Shown piece after piece: positions 27,773 through 35,115 of a stretch of DNA of 44,093 nucleotides. A program made the position numbers and the translations under genes. Positions within the stretch are counted from its first letter, which is position 1. The number at the start of each line of letters is the position of its first letter. The notes below the pieces were generated by a model, which was given only the letters and a program-made list of their open reading frames with translations, did not search any database and was not told the DNA's origin. Source of the stretch: a virus; the IMG/VR virus record IMGVR_UViG_3300025759_000178, positions 1 to 44,093 of that record; one strand, given 5' to 3'.

Positions 27773-29011
27773 TTAAAAAGAACTTTTTCTCACTGAACAG
27801 AGTATTGGTACGCCAGTATATAAAGTACTAGATTTAGTAAATGTAACTTCATAATATCCAAAACCTGGTTGTAATGAAGCATCTGGAGTCCACAATCTAA
27901 GTATCATAACTTCATCAGTGGTGAAGTTAAAATCTAAAGTGCCTGTTGTAGTAGCATTATTTGCATTAAAGTCTGTAGTAGTTGTAGTAGTGCTTGTACC
28001 ATCAAAGCTTGTGTATGATGCATGATATACAGAAGCGGTTGATCCACTTCCACCGCCTTGATTTGTTATTTCAAGCTCTATGTCACTAGCGCTTGTATCC
28101 CACCAAAGTCTAACAACACCATCATCAAACATATCTAGATCACCGACGTTACTTGGAGTTAAAGAGTTAATTGGCGCACTTGGCGTTGTCCATTCTACAC
28201 TAGTTCCTGTTGATGTAAGAACTTGTCCTGATGTACCAGATGAAGCTGAACCACCACACTTAAAAGCGCTAGTAGGGCTAAGTCTTAAATCCATTTGGCT
28301 AGTAAGCTCTGCTACAGCATTACCTGAAGTTGAGTCAGTCAATGAAATTCTTTTTTGTCCGCTAATTCCTGTTTGTAGAAAAATAGTTCCAGATGTAGCG
28401 CCTTGTAGAGAAAAATTACCTTGTCCAACTCTTATACCAAAAGTACCTGCTGGATCTTTACCAACACTAAATTGTGAAGTTGTATTTCCTTCTCTAAAAT
28501 CTATAAAAGAACGATTCCCACCTTGATCATTAATAACTGAATTACCGCCTGCATTAACGACAGTTTGAATATCTGGAGTTGAACCTCCAGCTGAAATCCA
28601 TTCTACATCGCCTAATGTGTTTTTAGCAGCTAATACATCTCCAACCGCTGGAGTTCCTAAACTGGCGTTAGGGGTAATTCTTAGATTTCCACCACTAGTT
28701 AAAGTTAAATTAGTATTAGTTGTAGTTCCAATAATGCTAAAGCTAGTATCACTTGATATTGAGTTAACACTCATTGTAGTGATTGTATTACTAGCACCAT
28801 TTTTGAAAAGAATACTACCTGTTCCTCCATTACTGTCAATAATATTACCATTATCTACTATAAATTGTAGATCTGAGGTACTTTTTGCAAAAGCACTGTC
28901 TATAGTCGCACCACTTATCTGCGCGGTTCCAGCCGCGTTATAACCAGCTATACCAGTCATATTAGCTAAAGTTGTTTCTACGGGTAAATTACTTATTTTT
29001 ACGTTTGCCAT
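27773..29011 (-). CDS. Fibre/receptor-binding-type structural protein, 412 aa
   Basis: The N-terminus MANVKISNLPVETTLANMTGIAGY is a recurrent virion-anchoring segment of marine phage appendage proteins. Residues ~40-280 are Ser/Thr/Gly/Asn-rich repeats (SGGNLRITP, SGTSGQVLTSTGTSVEWTT) of the kind that form trimeric beta fibres. A C-terminal domain (~300-412) with FGYYEVTFTKSS could be the knob. Many synonymous Thr runs (TSTTTTTT near residue 345) mark a rapidly varying tip. It lies with the 52- and 259-residue proteins in a probable fibre/decoration group. Receptor binding is inferred. Confidence 0.7.
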   Translation of the reverse strand: MANVKISNLPVETTLANMTGIAGYNAAGTAQISGATIDSAFAKSTSDLQFIVDNGNIIDSNGGTGSILFKNGASNTITTMSVNSISSDTSFSIIGTTTNTNLTLTSGGNLRITPNASLGTPAVGDVLAAKNTLGDVEWISAGGSTPDIQTVVNAGGNSVINDQGGNRSFIDFREGNTTSQFSVGKDPAGTFGIRVGQGNFSLQGATSGTIFLQTGISGQKRISLTDSTSGNAVAELTSQMDLRLSPTSAFKCGGSASSGTSGQVLTSTGTSVEWTTPSAPINSLTPSNVGDLDMFDDGVVRLWWDTSASDIELEITNQGGGSGSTASVYHASYTSFDGTSTTTTTTDFNANNATTTGTLDFNFTTDEVMILRLWTPDASLQPGFGYYEVTFTKSSTLYTGVPILCSVRKSSF

Positions 29012-29021
29012 TTTTATTTAT

Positions 29022-29180
29022 TTAAGGTGCTGCTTCTTGAAGTAGCAAGTCTGTTGTGTTTTGTAGTTCTAAAAATCCTAAACCATTTTCAAGTTCAATG
29101 AAAAAAGTCTCCGCTGGCGGAGCAGATGGTCCTTTCGGTCTTCGAAGATCTTGAAACTGATTTCCTATACTTATTATCAT
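29022..29180 (-). CDS. Small protein of the fibre group, 52 aa
   Basis: The ATG (29178-29180) overlaps the stop of the 259-aa gene by one base (TAATG), supporting coupled translation. The sequence opens with MIISIGNQFQDLRRPKGPSAPP, a proline-rich segment, then a short amphipathic stretch rich in Glu/Leu. Function unknown; the position suggests an appendage accessory or anchor peptide. Confidence 0.6.
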   Translation of the reverse strand: MIISIGNQFQDLRRPKGPSAPPAETFFIELENGLGFLELQNTTDLLLQEAAP

Positions 29181-29959
29181 TAGAATAAAGCTAAAATAAC
29201 TTCTTTAGGGTCTACGCCTTCTTCATTTGCTTTGGCAGCACATACTGTTAAGCAAAGCACAGGCATAAAACTTCCAGCAGGTACATTTGTATAAGTTGCT
29301 TTACTTCCACTCTCCATTATAACAGTTAAACTATCCATGGCAGCGCCAACATATAAGGCAGCTCCTGGATTAAATGTAGCCCAATCACAACCAGCAGATT
29401 GACCTGGTTCTTCTCCTTCTTTACAGTTCCATTTTACTATATCTTTCTGTTTGAAAGCTTTTAAAGAGTTATCAACTGGTAACACATTACCTAATGCATC
29501 TATTTCGTCTATCGTTAACCTATTTTCCATAGGGCTAAATGGACATCCATAATCCCAAGGAAGAAATACAAGACTTTCTACTTGTACTAAATTATCTGCA
29601 TTAGTTCCAGATGTATAAGTATTACTTTCTTCCCACACTACAGTAAGAATATCTCCTTCGCTGTAAGAAGATCCCGGACTGCAAGAACCCTGACAAATTT
29701 CAGCACTTGTAATTTCTCCATTAGGACCTATAGCTGTAACGCATATAACAGCTCCACTTCCTGTGCCGTCTGGATTTAATGTTTGATAAGTCTTCCCATT
29801 TGTAATATTTAGTTCAAAACCAGTACCTGAAGTATCTGGTCCAGTTAAAATATCTATACTTTTTACACCTGCATAAACACATCCTGGTAAGTCTTGTAAA
29901 GCTACAGCATCATGCGCGAATACTCTCGGCTGTTTTAGTGTTGTTCCTATTACACTCAT
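29180..29959 (-). CDS. Capsid decoration/head fibre-type protein, 259 aa
   Basis: The C-terminal part AALYVGAAMDSLTVIMESGS, TYTNVPAGSFMPVLCLTV follows a beta-sandwich motif (LYVG...VTV...VPAGxFxPV) widespread in phage and prophage virion surface proteins. The N-terminal part is beta-rich with many Cys (CVYAG, ICVTAIG, ICQGSCSPG), giving more than ten cysteines, unusual for an intracellularly assembled virion protein. It lies beside the fibre gene. A surface decoration role is likely; a tail role cannot be excluded. Confidence 0.65.
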   Translation of the reverse strand: MSVIGTTLKQPRVFAHDAVALQDLPGCVYAGVKSIDILTGPDTSGTGFELNITNGKTYQTLNPDGTGSGAVICVTAIGPNGEITSAEICQGSCSPGSSYSEGDILTVVWEESNTYTSGTNADNLVQVESLVFLPWDYGCPFSPMENRLTIDEIDALGNVLPVDNSLKAFKQKDIVKWNCKEGEEPGQSAGCDWATFNPGAALYVGAAMDSLTVIMESGSKATYTNVPAGSFMPVLCLTVCAAKANEEGVDPKEVILALF

Positions 29960-29965
29960 AATTTA

Positions 29966-30415
29966 TTATTTTCTTAATTTTTGAATTTTTTCAGCACCTC
30001 TGCTACCAAAGTATGCTACATATACTGTTATTAATAAAGCTTCCAATAATGAAACCCACCCGTTGTTTATTTCTAATACCACCGTTGAGTCCAGTACTAT
30101 AAAAATAGTCATGGCTAAAGTTAAATATATAAGCGTCAGTGGTCTGGTATTTTTACTCAGCCAAGAGTCGCTTGTCATATCACTTTGCCATCTATTTGAG
30201 ATGTTGTTCATCTCGGCAATATCTTGATCTAATAGCTTTAAAGCCATTTCTTTATCTTTGGGTTCTATATTAGAATCACCTGATATAAGATTTTTTACAA
30301 TACCAAGTCCTCCCTTATCAGGAAGAAACTCTCCTACTGTATCTAATATAGCTGGAGCTTTTTCTTTTAAAAATACTCCAACTTTAGTTTCTTTAAATTT
30401 TTTCTTTTTTCTCAT
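29966..30415 (-). CDS. Holin of the gene-transfer-agent/3TM type
   Basis: I place the start at the ATG at 30415, one base after the stop of the upstream gene, giving 149 residues; an in-frame ATG at 30460 would overlap that gene. After a basic N-terminus (MRKKKKFKETK), an amphipathic region holds FLPDKGGLGIVKNL. The motif RWQSDMTSDSWLSKNTRPLTL leads to two clear membrane spans (LIYLTLAMTIFIVLDSTVV and WVSLLEALLITVYVAYFG), then GSRGAEKIQK. This fits the GTA_holin_3TM type family, which permeabilises the inner membrane. Other lysis genes lie 2 kb upstream in the same direction. Confidence 0.75.
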   Translation of the reverse strand: MRKKKKFKETKVGVFLKEKAPAILDTVGEFLPDKGGLGIVKNLISGDSNIEPKDKEMALKLLDQDIAEMNNISNRWQSDMTSDSWLSKNTRPLTLIYLTLAMTIFIVLDSTVVLEINNGWVSLLEALLITVYVAYFGSRGAEKIQKLRK

Positions 30416-30416
30416 T

Positions 30417-31166
30417 TTAAAATAAACTTCTTCTAGACCTTCTACTACCTCTTTTAGCATATCTCTTATTAGATCTATTTCTAGCTTTTAGCTTTTGATC
30501 TTGAAGCCATCCTTTAGGGTCAAAAGTCTTTTTTAGTTTTTGAGTTCCGTCAGGTTTTACTTTATATATTCTATCTTTTTGAGCTTTGTTATAAGCTTTG
30601 TCTTCCGCTTTTCTTTCTGCCGAGGTTTGCTTTGCCATGTCTAATCCACAAGCTGTTGGGTCTTCAGGGTCACATTCGTATAATGATCTTCCTCTTATTT
30701 TTCCATCACTACTTACTGAGTACTTATTACTAGAGTTTGAACTAGTAGATTTTTTAGTTTCTTTTTTTTCTGTTCCGTCTACGCCTGAAGGGTCTTTGTG
30801 TATTTCAATAGTCCTTAACTGTGGTGTTGAATCTACAAATATACTTCCTCCTGTTTTGTTTATTCTTTCTAGAGTTTCTGTTTGTTCTGGGGATTTGCTA
30901 GGGCTTTTGTATATCTTGTCAGTTCTTTTAGCTCTTATATACTTGTTTAAATCAGATCCTTCATAACCATATTTAGCTTTAGCAAATCCTGAATCAATCT
31001 CGGCTTGAAGTTTATCATAAACTTTAGGGTCTTTTTTTGCAGAGCTAAAAGGTTTATAAATCTCCTTCATTTCAGTTCCTTTAGAAATATCTGTAGATTT
31101 TTTCCAAGAAGATTTTATTTTATCACAAGGTACTATATTTCCATTGCTGTCATAACAATCTGCCAT
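30417..31166 (-). CDS. Basic low-complexity phage protein, 249 aa
   Basis: Function unknown. The N-terminus MADCYDSNGNIVPC has a Cys pair and looks like a small compact motif. The middle is Lys/Ser/Thr-rich and probably disordered (KKETKKSTSSNSSNKY). A second Cys pair lies in YECDPEDPTACGLD. The C-terminus is strongly basic (KARNRSNKRYAKRGSRRSRR), suited to DNA or RNA binding. It ends one base before the holin start. A DNA-bound virion cargo protein is one possibility. Confidence 0.65.
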   Translation of the reverse strand: MADCYDSNGNIVPCDKIKSSWKKSTDISKGTEMKEIYKPFSSAKKDPKVYDKLQAEIDSGFAKAKYGYEGSDLNKYIRAKRTDKIYKSPSKSPEQTETLERINKTGGSIFVDSTPQLRTIEIHKDPSGVDGTEKKETKKSTSSNSSNKYSVSSDGKIRGRSLYECDPEDPTACGLDMAKQTSAERKAEDKAYNKAQKDRIYKVKPDGTQKLKKTFDPKGWLQDQKLKARNRSNKRYAKRGSRRSRRSLF

Positions 31167-31167
31167 A

Positions 31168-31455
31168 TTATCTTATTTTACGTTTACTTTTTCTATTTCT
31201 TAATGGACCTTTAGATTTATAGCTATCAACAACAGCTCCAGCTCCATATTCAGCCATATATTCTTTATTAGACATTCCTTTTTGATTAGGTTTACCTTCA
31301 TTAACTATAACATCTGGATTTTTAGGAACACCTTTATTATATAATCTTCTACTTTGTTCATCAAGTGTTTCAAACTCCATGTTTTTAGGATTATAATACA
31401 AACCTTTACTTTTCTTTCGTTGTATTTTTCTTGGGCTAGGATGTCTATTTGGCAT
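31168..31455 (-). CDS. Small basic protein, 95 aa
   Basis: Function unknown. Basic at both ends (RHPSPRKIQRKKSK and LRNRKSKRKIR), with an amphipathic centre containing LDEQSRRLYNKGV and KEYMAEYGAGAVVDSYKSKG. Separated by one base from the next gene. No signal peptide or membrane segment. The pattern of basic termini is shared with several neighbours. Confidence 0.6.
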   Translation of the reverse strand: MPNRHPSPRKIQRKKSKGLYYNPKNMEFETLDEQSRRLYNKGVPKNPDVIVNEGKPNQKGMSNKEYMAEYGAGAVVDSYKSKGPLRNRKSKRKIR

Positions 31456-31458
31456 AAT

Positions 31459-31614
31459 CTAGTTTTTAAAAGCTAAAAGTAATTCTCTTAATCCCATACC
31501 AAAAGCTACACCAGCATAAAGTGGATGGGCTTCTAATAAAAGTATTGCACCTAACATACCACAAGCTACTGATTTAGAAAGTGGGTGATTTACTATTTGT
31601 TTTACTGTTTCCAT
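31459..31614 (-). CDS. Small membrane-associated protein, 51 aa
   Basis: ATG at 31614 with AAAATT directly upstream. The sequence begins METVKQIVNHPLSKSVACG, followed by a moderately hydrophobic stretch (MLGAILLLEAHPLYAGVAFGMGL) with glycine spacing, long enough for one or two short membrane-inserted helices, and a basic end (LLLAFKN). It lies between lysis-related genes; a holin-like or antiholin role is possible but unsupported by family recognition. Confidence 0.55.
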   Translation of the reverse strand: METVKQIVNHPLSKSVACGMLGAILLLEAHPLYAGVAFGMGLRELLLAFKN

Positions 31615-31623
31615 AATTTTAAT

Positions 31624-31971
31624 TTAATGACCCCAAGTAGATGGATCCATAGGGTCATAGTTTACATTATATATTCCGCCTACAGTACCTGGAACTCTAG
31701 TACCAAGATTAACTTTTTTACCACTAGGTTTGGATGATCCTGGCATAGGAGGTTTAAGTGTATTTGCTATATTAGTATTTGTACTTCCAGTTTTTGAGTC
31801 AGAATCGTCATCATCATCATTGTCTTTGCAAGCACTAGGATTTTCTCTACAATATTTTTCTTGTTGTTTTCTTTCCGCTGTTTCAGCAAACTTATCAGTA
31901 GCTTCCATCATTTTTTCTCCAACTACATTTGGGTCAGCTGGAGCAATATATCTAGGTTGTCTATAACTCAT
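31624..31971 (-). CDS. Small low-complexity protein, 115 aa
   Basis: Function unknown. Helical N-terminus (EKMMEATDKFAETAERKQQEKYCREN), then an Asp run (DNDDDDDSD), a Pro/Ser/Gly-rich linker and the end GGIYNVNYDPMDPSTWGH. The mix of an acidic run and a Pro-rich linker suggests a mainly disordered virion-associated or adaptor protein. Its start overlaps the stop of the next upstream gene by four bases. Confidence 0.6.
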   Translation of the reverse strand: MSYRQPRYIAPADPNVVGEKMMEATDKFAETAERKQQEKYCRENPSACKDNDDDDDSDSKTGSTNTNIANTLKPPMPGSSKPSGKKVNLGTRVPGTVGGIYNVNYDPMDPSTWGH

Positions 31972-32216
31972 GATCTTCTATTTTTCATTTTACTACCTTT
32001 TCTAAGCTCTGGGTATTTAGAATACACACAACTTTTTATAGCTTCTGGGTCTTCAGCGTTATGCGCTAGACTTAGAGCAGACTTTGCTCTTTTTAAACTA
32101 TCTACAGGATATGTTTCATCTGGTCCACAAAAATTACCTTTAGCAACGTTTTTATATGTATAAGCATTTGATTTACCTGGTTCTTCTCTAAGCTCTGTTA
32201 AATTATCTTTTTTCAT
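31968..32216 (-). CDS. Conserved small phage protein with a CGP domain, 82 aa
   Basis: The core YTYKNVAKGNFCGPDETYPVDSLKRAKSALSLAHNAEDPEAIKSCVYSKYPEL matches a small domain I recall from many phage and prophage proteins, with an invariant Cys-Gly-Pro, a Pro-Val and a second Cys. Function is not established. The two cysteines (CGP and SCVY) may bind metal. The C-terminus is basic (KGSKMKNRRS). Confidence 0.65.
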   Translation of the reverse strand: MKKDNLTELREEPGKSNAYTYKNVAKGNFCGPDETYPVDSLKRAKSALSLAHNAEDPEAIKSCVYSKYPELRKGSKMKNRRS

Positions 32217-32220
32217 AATA

Positions 32221-32364
32221 CTATTTGTTATAAGGAAACATTTCGTTTAGCTTATTTTTTCTTGCGCTACAGCCGCAACCGCCTGGTATTTTATCAGCTA
32301 ACTTTTTTATACCTGTAGCTGTAGTAAATTTTTCTATTGTATCGCCTAAACCTTTTGATTTCAT
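32221..32364 (-). CDS. Small cysteine-motif protein, 47 aa
   Basis: ATG at 32364. After a helical N-terminus (MKSKGLGDTIEKFTTATG) comes GGCGCSARKNKLNEMFPY, a CxC motif followed by Arg and LN..FPY. I recall the pattern from small proteins in many marine phages; function unknown. It lies directly after the 91-aa membrane protein, one base apart. Confidence 0.65.
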   Translation of the reverse strand: MKSKGLGDTIEKFTTATGIKKLADKIPGGCGCSARKNKLNEMFPYNK

Positions 32365-32365
32365 T

Positions 32366-32641
32366 TTAATTTTTTTTCTTTTTATATAGTTCTTGATCTA
32401 TCTCTCTACACCAGTCTCTGAGTTCTTTAACTTCTTTTTCAAGTTCATTAATATGATCAGTATGCCAATTTTGTTTTAAATCGTATTCTATACGATCTAT
32501 AACAGCTTTAGGCATTTTTTTAGCGTCTGCTATGTCATCTTGTAAAGTATAATACATACCAACTAAAGACGCTGTAAACATTATTATACCTAAAATAGTT
32601 TTAAGATCTATTTTAAGTTCTGTATTTTGACTTATCTTCAT
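32366..32641 (-). CDS. Single-span membrane protein with coiled coil (spanin/holin candidate)
   Basis: 91 residues: a short charged N-terminus, one strong transmembrane helix (LGIIMFTASLVGMYYTL, residues ~17-33), then a charged helical region with heptads (HINELEKEVKELRDWCREIDQEL). The layout, an N-terminal anchor with a coiled-coil ectodomain, is like an i-spanin, but no lipoprotein o-spanin is seen nearby. It overlaps the end of the amidase gene by four bases, tying it to lysis. Confidence 0.65.
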   Translation of the reverse strand: MKISQNTELKIDLKTILGIIMFTASLVGMYYTLQDDIADAKKMPKAVIDRIEYDLKQNWHTDHINELEKEVKELRDWCREIDQELYKKKKN

Positions 32642-33054
32642 AAATTTTTATACTCCTCAGTTGCATCAAAACTAGGGCAAGCTTTATTAGCAAAGTCTCT
32701 ATGCCCATGTATAGTTGCTTCAGGATACATTGCTTTTAATGTTCTTAACACTGCTAGCAAGCTATCTTTCTGACAATCATATCTAGTATCTTTCGGGGTC
32801 TTACCATCTGCTTCTACGCCTCCGCAATAGCATATACCTATTGAATTACGATTCTGCCCTTTAGAGTGAGCCCCGATTTTAGCTATATCTCTACCTTTGT
32901 GTATTTCACCATATAAGTCTATATAGAAATGATAGCCTATGTCGCTCCAACCTCTACCGTCTACGTGCCAACTACGTATAGTATCTACAGTGTAGTTTTC
33001 ACCTTCCCTGGTAGCAGAGCAATGTACAATTAGTTTATTTATTTCTCTCATCAC
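32638..33054 (-). CDS. N-acetylmuramoyl-L-alanine amidase (T7-lysozyme type endolysin)
   Basis: 138 residues of the Amidase_2/PGRP fold that cuts the bond between N-acetylmuramate and L-alanine. Zinc ligands are visible: H11 (IVHCSAT), H118 (GHRD) and C126 (KACPSF), matching T7 gp3.5 H17, H122 and C130; Y41 (GYHFYI) and K124 match its Y46 and K128. No signal peptide, so holin-dependent export is expected. Length is close to T7 lysozyme (151). In T7 the same protein also inhibits the phage RNA polymerase; that second role is only a possibility here but fits the T7-like promoters in this window. Confidence 0.9.
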   Translation of the reverse strand: MMREINKLIVHCSATREGENYTVDTIRSWHVDGRGWSDIGYHFYIDLYGEIHKGRDIAKIGAHSKGQNRNSIGICYCGGVEADGKTPKDTRYDCQKDSLLAVLRTLKAMYPEATIHGHRDFANKACPSFDATEEYKNL

Positions 33055-33199
33055 TATTATTTTTCATCAGCCACCAACGATGGGCTGTGTAACCTATAGT
33101 AACTAATAAAAGTGTAATTTTTAACACTGGTTCTAACCAATCCATCATTGTAACGCCAAATGCTCCAGCATTTAAAACGTACAGTTTAATATCTTCCAC
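33035..33199 (-). CDS. Small membrane protein (possible holin), 54 aa, GTG start
   Basis: Read from GTG at 33199, since no ATG lies upstream in frame before the previous gene. The product starts VEDIKLYVLNAGAFGVTM, followed by WLEPVLKITLLLVTIGYTAHRWWLM, with at least one membrane span. I recall small proteins of the form MEDIK-LY in the lysis region of marine phages. It overlaps the amidase start by 20 bases, supporting translational coupling and a holin-like role. Confidence 0.65.
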   Translation of the reverse strand: MEDIKLYVLNAGAFGVTMMDWLEPVLKITLLLVTIGYTAHRWWLMKNNSDERNK

Positions 33200-33202
33200 A
33201 AC

Positions 33203-33373
33203 TTACTGATTTGCTCTAAGAGCAGCGTTGCCTTTGTATTCTATATTATCTATTCTTAAACTAGTTCTAATAGACACATCTCTCGACTTCATAGATCTTT
33301 CTCCAGCTAAAGGCTTTAAACAAGGTTTACACTGTTTTCCTGCTGGTATTTGTTTTTCTCCGTAACTTGGCAT
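33203..33373 (-). CDS. Small protein with CxxC motif, 56 aa
   Basis: ATG at 33373, three bases after the previous small gene region. The start MPSYGEKQIPAGKQCKPCLKPL holds C15-x-x-C18, a possible zinc knuckle half, followed by a charged helical tail (RSMKSRDVSIRTSLRIDNIEYKG). Function unknown. Confidence 0.6.
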   Translation of the reverse strand: MPSYGEKQIPAGKQCKPCLKPLAGERSMKSRDVSIRTSLRIDNIEYKGNAALRANQ

Positions 33374-33382
33374 AATTTATTT

Positions 33383-33592
33383 TTACATTGTTAGTGATTG
33401 TCCTGTAGCAGGATCTACTTGGGTAGTATTACCAAGTTGATTTACTTTAGCAGTTGAAGCATATACTGGATTCATAGGTAGTGTACCTGCTCCTGATATA
33501 TCTTGAAACTGTGTAAAATTTCTTTGTGTTTGTGGATCTTGCTGCGTTTGCGGCATACCACTAAGTATTTTATTTGGTTGATTATTAATCAT
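33383..33592 (-). CDS. Small Gln/Thr-rich protein, 69 aa
   Basis: Function unknown. Gln-, Thr- and Asn-rich, low hydrophobicity (MPQTQQDPQTQRNFTQFQD), probably disordered. No motif is seen. Supported by its ATG placement after an AATT context and the tight spacing to neighbours on the same strand. Confidence 0.5.
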   Translation of the reverse strand: MINNQPNKILSGMPQTQQDPQTQRNFTQFQDISGAGTLPMNPVYASTAKVNQLGNTTQVDPATGQSLTM

Positions 33593-33607
33593 AATTAGTT
33601 TTATTTT

Positions 33608-34027
33608 TTAAGGTTTTTTTCTTCCTCTTTTTATTACGTTTTCTCCTTTTACAAAATATAAACCACCTTTTGGATCTCTTAGGTTGCCCTTTTCATCAGT
33701 GTCCCAACCTCCAAACTCTTCTACCATTCCTGATTTCTTATTTATAGGAACACCAGTAGTATCTATTTCCATATATCTCGCATTTGACCCATCTTCAGGT
33801 TCGTATTTTGTAGCTGTATGCCCTGTCATTGGAGTGCTGGGTCCAAATAAACTCGGAGCTTTACGCATTGGCAAAACTTTCTCAGGTAAGTCTTGATTAG
33901 GGTATACTCTTACAGTATCACTTGGAGCTGGTCGTGGTGGATCTATAGGTTTTTTATTTCCTAAAACATCTGAATCTGTTCGAGAAAAGTTAGCGTAATC
34001 TTTTTGATTGTTTTTTCTTAGTGCCAT
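33608..34027 (-). CDS. Conserved low-complexity phage protein, 139 aa
   Basis: Function unknown. Pro- and Lys-rich with a basic end (NVIKRGRKKP). The centre PSLFGPSTPMTGHTATKYEPEDGSNARYMEID and the acidic-aromatic part EEFGGWDTDEKGNLRDPKGG look like small turn-rich modules. Hydrophilic throughout, no membrane segment. It belongs to the run of small basic proteins between lysis and chaperonin genes. Confidence 0.6.
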   Translation of the reverse strand: MALRKNNQKDYANFSRTDSDVLGNKKPIDPPRPAPSDTVRVYPNQDLPEKVLPMRKAPSLFGPSTPMTGHTATKYEPEDGSNARYMEIDTTGVPINKKSGMVEEFGGWDTDEKGNLRDPKGGLYFVKGENVIKRGRKKP

Positions 34028-34032
34028 AATTA

Positions 34033-34209
34033 TTATTTATATGATTTTTCGTAATCTCCCATATCATAATCACTATGATCAGTAGATCCAGTGCTGTGGA
34101 AATCGTCTAAAGCTCGTCTCTGCTCAGGCGTAAGATTATCTCTACCTTTAGCTTCTAACCTCTTCATTTTTCGAGCTTCTCTTTTCTTTTTGTTAAATAA
34201 CTTACTCAT
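34033..34209 (-). CDS. Small basic/acidic protein, 58 aa
   Basis: ATG at 34209, overlapping by one base the stop of the 142-aa gene. The N-terminal half is basic and helical (FNKKKREARKMKRLEAKGRD), then LTPEQRRALDDF and an acidic His/Asp/Tyr tail (TDHSDYDMGDYEKSYK). Function unknown; such a basic helix may bind nucleic acid. Confidence 0.55.
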   Translation of the reverse strand: MSKLFNKKKREARKMKRLEAKGRDNLTPEQRRALDDFHSTGSTDHSDYDMGDYEKSYK

Positions 34210-34637
34210 TATCTTGTTTTATCTTTATTTACGTTGTTTATGGAAGTTTTTAAAACAACGTCCATATAGTTATTTTTAAGCTTTTTGCTGGGCATATCTT
34301 CTTCGCCCAGCATAATACGGTACATACGACTAATTAACTGTTTGCACTTTATGGATACTTTATAGATATGATATTTCTGCGTTGTCCTATTGCGTTTTCT
34401 CCAAACTACTATCCAACCCTCTTTTAACAATCTGTTCCAGCGCCTGTTATCCCAGCTGTATGAGTACGTACCGGTTTTAAAATCTTGTTTTGTGAATAAA
34501 TCTACTGCTTCTAAATATATTAATAATTCTAAATCAGCATCATTTAATCCGTTTGTTTTGCAAGCCCACTTGCGAATGATTCTATAATGTTTAAGTAAAT
34601 TTAATTCTCTAAGATCACCTGAGGTGAGTTTTCTCAT
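34209..34637 (-). CDS. Possible winged-helix DNA-binding protein, 142 aa
   Basis: A helical N-terminus (LTSGDLRELNLLKHYRIIRKWACK) is followed by a helix (DADLELLIYLEAVDLFTKQDF), a putative recognition helix (WDNRRWNRLLKEGWI) and a beta hairpin wing (VVWRKRNRTTQKYHIYKVS), the order of a winged-helix domain. The C-terminus (CKQLISRMYRIMLGEEDMPSKK) recalls a conserved phage family of unknown role. If it binds DNA it is the only recognisable regulator-like protein in the late arm. It overlaps the 158-aa gene by four bases. Confidence 0.55.
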   Translation of the reverse strand: MRKLTSGDLRELNLLKHYRIIRKWACKTNGLNDADLELLIYLEAVDLFTKQDFKTGTYSYSWDNRRWNRLLKEGWIVVWRKRNRTTQKYHIYKVSIKCKQLISRMYRIMLGEEDMPSKKLKNNYMDVVLKTSINNVNKDKTR

Positions 34638-35110
34638 TTCCAGTTTTTTCCTAAGTTTCTTTTTTTAACACCTTTTGTTATTGGTCTATCAGCATCGTCA
34701 CTAGGTAGTAACTCTACTTTTTTATTACCTTTGTTAAAATAAAATTCTCTTTTTTCATTATTATACTCTGTAAGATCTCCTTTATTTTTATCAGTATAAC
34801 CTTGTTTGAACTTTGAAATAGCATCTTTTCTTTTAGGTGGATTTTCTGGAAAAGGGTTATAAACTTTTTCATGTAATTTTTTATATCTATTAGTTTCAGA
34901 TTTGCCTTTAGATTCCATCTTTTTCAACCTAGCATTTCTATCGTATTGTTTATTTTCTCTTTGATACTCTTTCCATTCTCCATCTGCTTTCATTTCTCTT
35001 CTATTCTCTCTTTTTCGCTTAGCGTTTTTCAACATTTGAAGTATACCTTCTCCTCTGACTTCATCAGGACGTTGAGCTCTTTTCTTGGAACTTGGAAAAA
35101 CATTTTTCAT
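34634..35110 (-). CDS. Lysine/arginine-rich protein, 158 aa
   Basis: Function unknown. Strongly charged and helical: KNAKRKRENRREMKADGEWKEYQREN, then LKKMESKGKSETNRYKKLHEKVYNPFPENPP. Proline-bounded modules and a basic C-terminus (VKKRNLGKNWK). A DNA- or RNA-binding or virion cargo protein is possible. Start context is GATAATATG; this resembles part of the right-arm promoter element but lacks its AAATACGA box. Confidence 0.6.
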   Translation of the reverse strand: MKNVFPSSKKRAQRPDEVRGEGILQMLKNAKRKRENRREMKADGEWKEYQRENKQYDRNARLKKMESKGKSETNRYKKLHEKVYNPFPENPPKRKDAISKFKQGYTDKNKGDLTEYNNEKREFYFNKGNKKVELLPSDDADRPITKGVKKRNLGKNWK

Positions 35111-35115
35111 ATTAT

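Noticed and set aside
31141-31170. GATAATATG before the 249-aa gene and before the 158-aa gene (35110), considered as minus-strand copies of the promoter
   Set aside because: Neither has AAATACGA 17 bases upstream; the sequence there is the end of the preceding coding region.
34287-34311. GCTGGGC/GCCCAGC inverted repeat
   Set aside because: It lies inside a coding sequence (LGEEDMPS), with an 11-base loop and no U-tract; probably a coincidence of codons.
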